Under the pieces are notes generated by a model. That model was not told the DNA's origin. It did no database searches and saw only the letters and a program-made list of their open reading frames with translations. From an uncultured bacterium (GTDB taxonomy: Bacteria > Bacillota > Clostridia > Oscillospirales > Oscillospiraceae): DNA of 6,159 nucleotides. This document shows, piece after piece, positions 5,589 to 6,159 of this stretch. The position numbers were made by a program, and so were the translations under genes. The DNA lies in contig CASEKM010000175.1 of assembly GCA_949288405.1 (NCBI GenBank), positions 1 through 6,159 on the forward strand, read 5' to 3'. How positions within the stretch are numbered: the stretch's first letter is position 1; the number at the start of each line of letters is the position of its first letter.

Positions 5589-6159
5589 CTATCGCCGCAA
5601 AAATTTTTCCGATTTGGCACGGCTTCCCGCCCCCGCCCCCAGCAGCGCCGCCCCAAGGACCAGCAGAGCGGCCTGCGCCGCAGCAGCGCCGGTGGGCAGT
5701 GCAAAGGCCGGGTCCAGGGTCCCCAGGGCCAGGGGATATTCTGTGAAGGAGCGGCCGTTCCAGAGGGAGAGCGCCTCCGGCAGGGGCAGGGCCGCCAGCA
5801 GGAAGGGCGCGGCCATCCACCCGTACACCAGCCAGGGCCGGAGCTGCCCCAGGAGCCAGCCGCTTCCCAGTGCGAACACCAGGGCGGGCGGAAGGGCCGC
5901 CAGGGCCGGGAGAATCAGGCTCCCCCAGCCGTACCAGCCGAACATGCGGCCGTAGAACACCGCCGCCTCGCCCATGCACAGCAAACTCAGCAACACGCCT
6001 CCCGTCAGGGCCGCTCCGCACCGGGCCAGGGCGTATTTCCTGGGCGGCATGGGTGCGGCATCCGTGAGGACCGCCGCCCGCCGGGCCTTGGGCGAGGTAT
6101 AGAAGGTCAGAAAGAACAGCATCCCCACCCACAGCAGGGGCAGCATGCGGGAGAGGTAG
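5589..6159 (-). CDS. Multi-pass membrane protein, probable ABC-2-type permease, N-terminus beyond the window
   Basis: The frame is open from the right edge (first full codon at 6158) to the TAG at 5591-5589, giving 189 visible residues. No start is assigned: the ATG at 6146 falls just before a membrane helix and has no convincing ribosome site, and the frame continues past the edge. About five hydrophobic helices are visible: MLPLLWVGMLFFLTFYT; ALTGGVLLSLLCMG; LILPALAALPPALVFALG; WLVYGWMAAPFLLAALPLP; and a C-terminal Ala/Leu-rich helix, followed by the basic tail SRAKSEKFLRR. The loop SPKARRAAVLTDAAPMPPRKYALAR after the first helix resembles the short cytosolic segment in ABC-2 transporter permeases, where an Arg-rich, Pro-containing stretch precedes the next helix. 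The family call is therefore tentative, while the membrane nature is clear. An overlapping frame (6132-5479) lacks this hydrophobic pattern and is rejected. The gene is convergent with the Sel1 gene. No ATP-binding subunit is in view. Confidence 0.62.
   Translation of the reverse strand, partial: YLSRMLPLLWVGMLFFLTFYTSPKARRAAVLTDAAPMPPRKYALARCGAALTGGVLLSLLCMGEAAVFYGRMFGWYGWGSLILPALAALPPALVFALGSGWLLGQLRPWLVYGWMAAPFLLAALPLPEALSLWNGRSFTEYPLALGTLDPAFALPTGAAAAQAALLVLGAALLGAGAGSRAKSEKFLRR

Noticed and set aside
5479..6132. Alternative minus-strand frame over the permease
   Set aside because: Gly/Pro/Arg-rich and not hydrophobic. The other minus frame gives five membrane helices with a sensible basic tail.

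Overview
The window is GC-rich (a hand count of the 60 bases from 2641 gives 44 G+C) with strong AGGAGG-type ribosome binding sites. Its gene content is a fucose-isomerase-type sugar isomerase, a DUF3795 protein, a Sel1-repeat protein and an ABC-2-like permease. This suggests a chromosomal segment of a GC-rich gut Clostridia member (Oscillospiraceae/Flavonifractor-like). The assignment is inferred from codon style and protein families only; no rRNA or marker gene is present.

Layout. (1) Positions 1-1218, plus strand: the 3' part of an L-fucose/L-arabinose isomerase family gene, broken by what looks like one missing C near 487 and closed by a strong intrinsic terminator at 1265-1307. (2) A good sigma-A-type promoter with an extended -10 (1379-1408) drives a run of four plus-strand genes: an unrecognised two-TM membrane protein (1476-3171), a Cys-rich DUF3795 protein (3198-3551), an AT-rich SUKH/SMI1-KNR4 immunity-like gene (3575-4009) and a Sel1-repeat protein (4098-5336). 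(3) A convergent intergenic region (5337-5588) with a long hairpin. (4) The C-terminal part of a minus-strand multi-pass membrane protein, probably an ABC-2-type permease, running off the right edge.

The most striking feature is in the membrane-protein gene. It carries two exact head-to-tail duplications. A 49-bp one (1525-1622) throws the start out of frame, and removing one copy restores a continuous 548-residue protein with an intact first membrane helix. An 84-bp one (1993-2160) adds 28 residues in frame. These could be recent mutations, a reversible on/off and length switch, or assembly artefacts; raw reads would decide. The second notable feature is the SUKH gene, at about one-third G+C in a region that is otherwise about two-thirds to three-quarters G+C. 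It looks horizontally acquired and sits between two GC-rich genes with no toxin partner in view.

How the genes work together is not clear. Spacing suggests that the membrane protein, DUF3795 and SUKH genes are co-transcribed. The Sel1 gene may be read through or may have its own weak promoter and structured leader. No RNA genes, CRISPR arrays, insertion sequences or origins were seen, and no gene-free stretch exceeds 300 bases.
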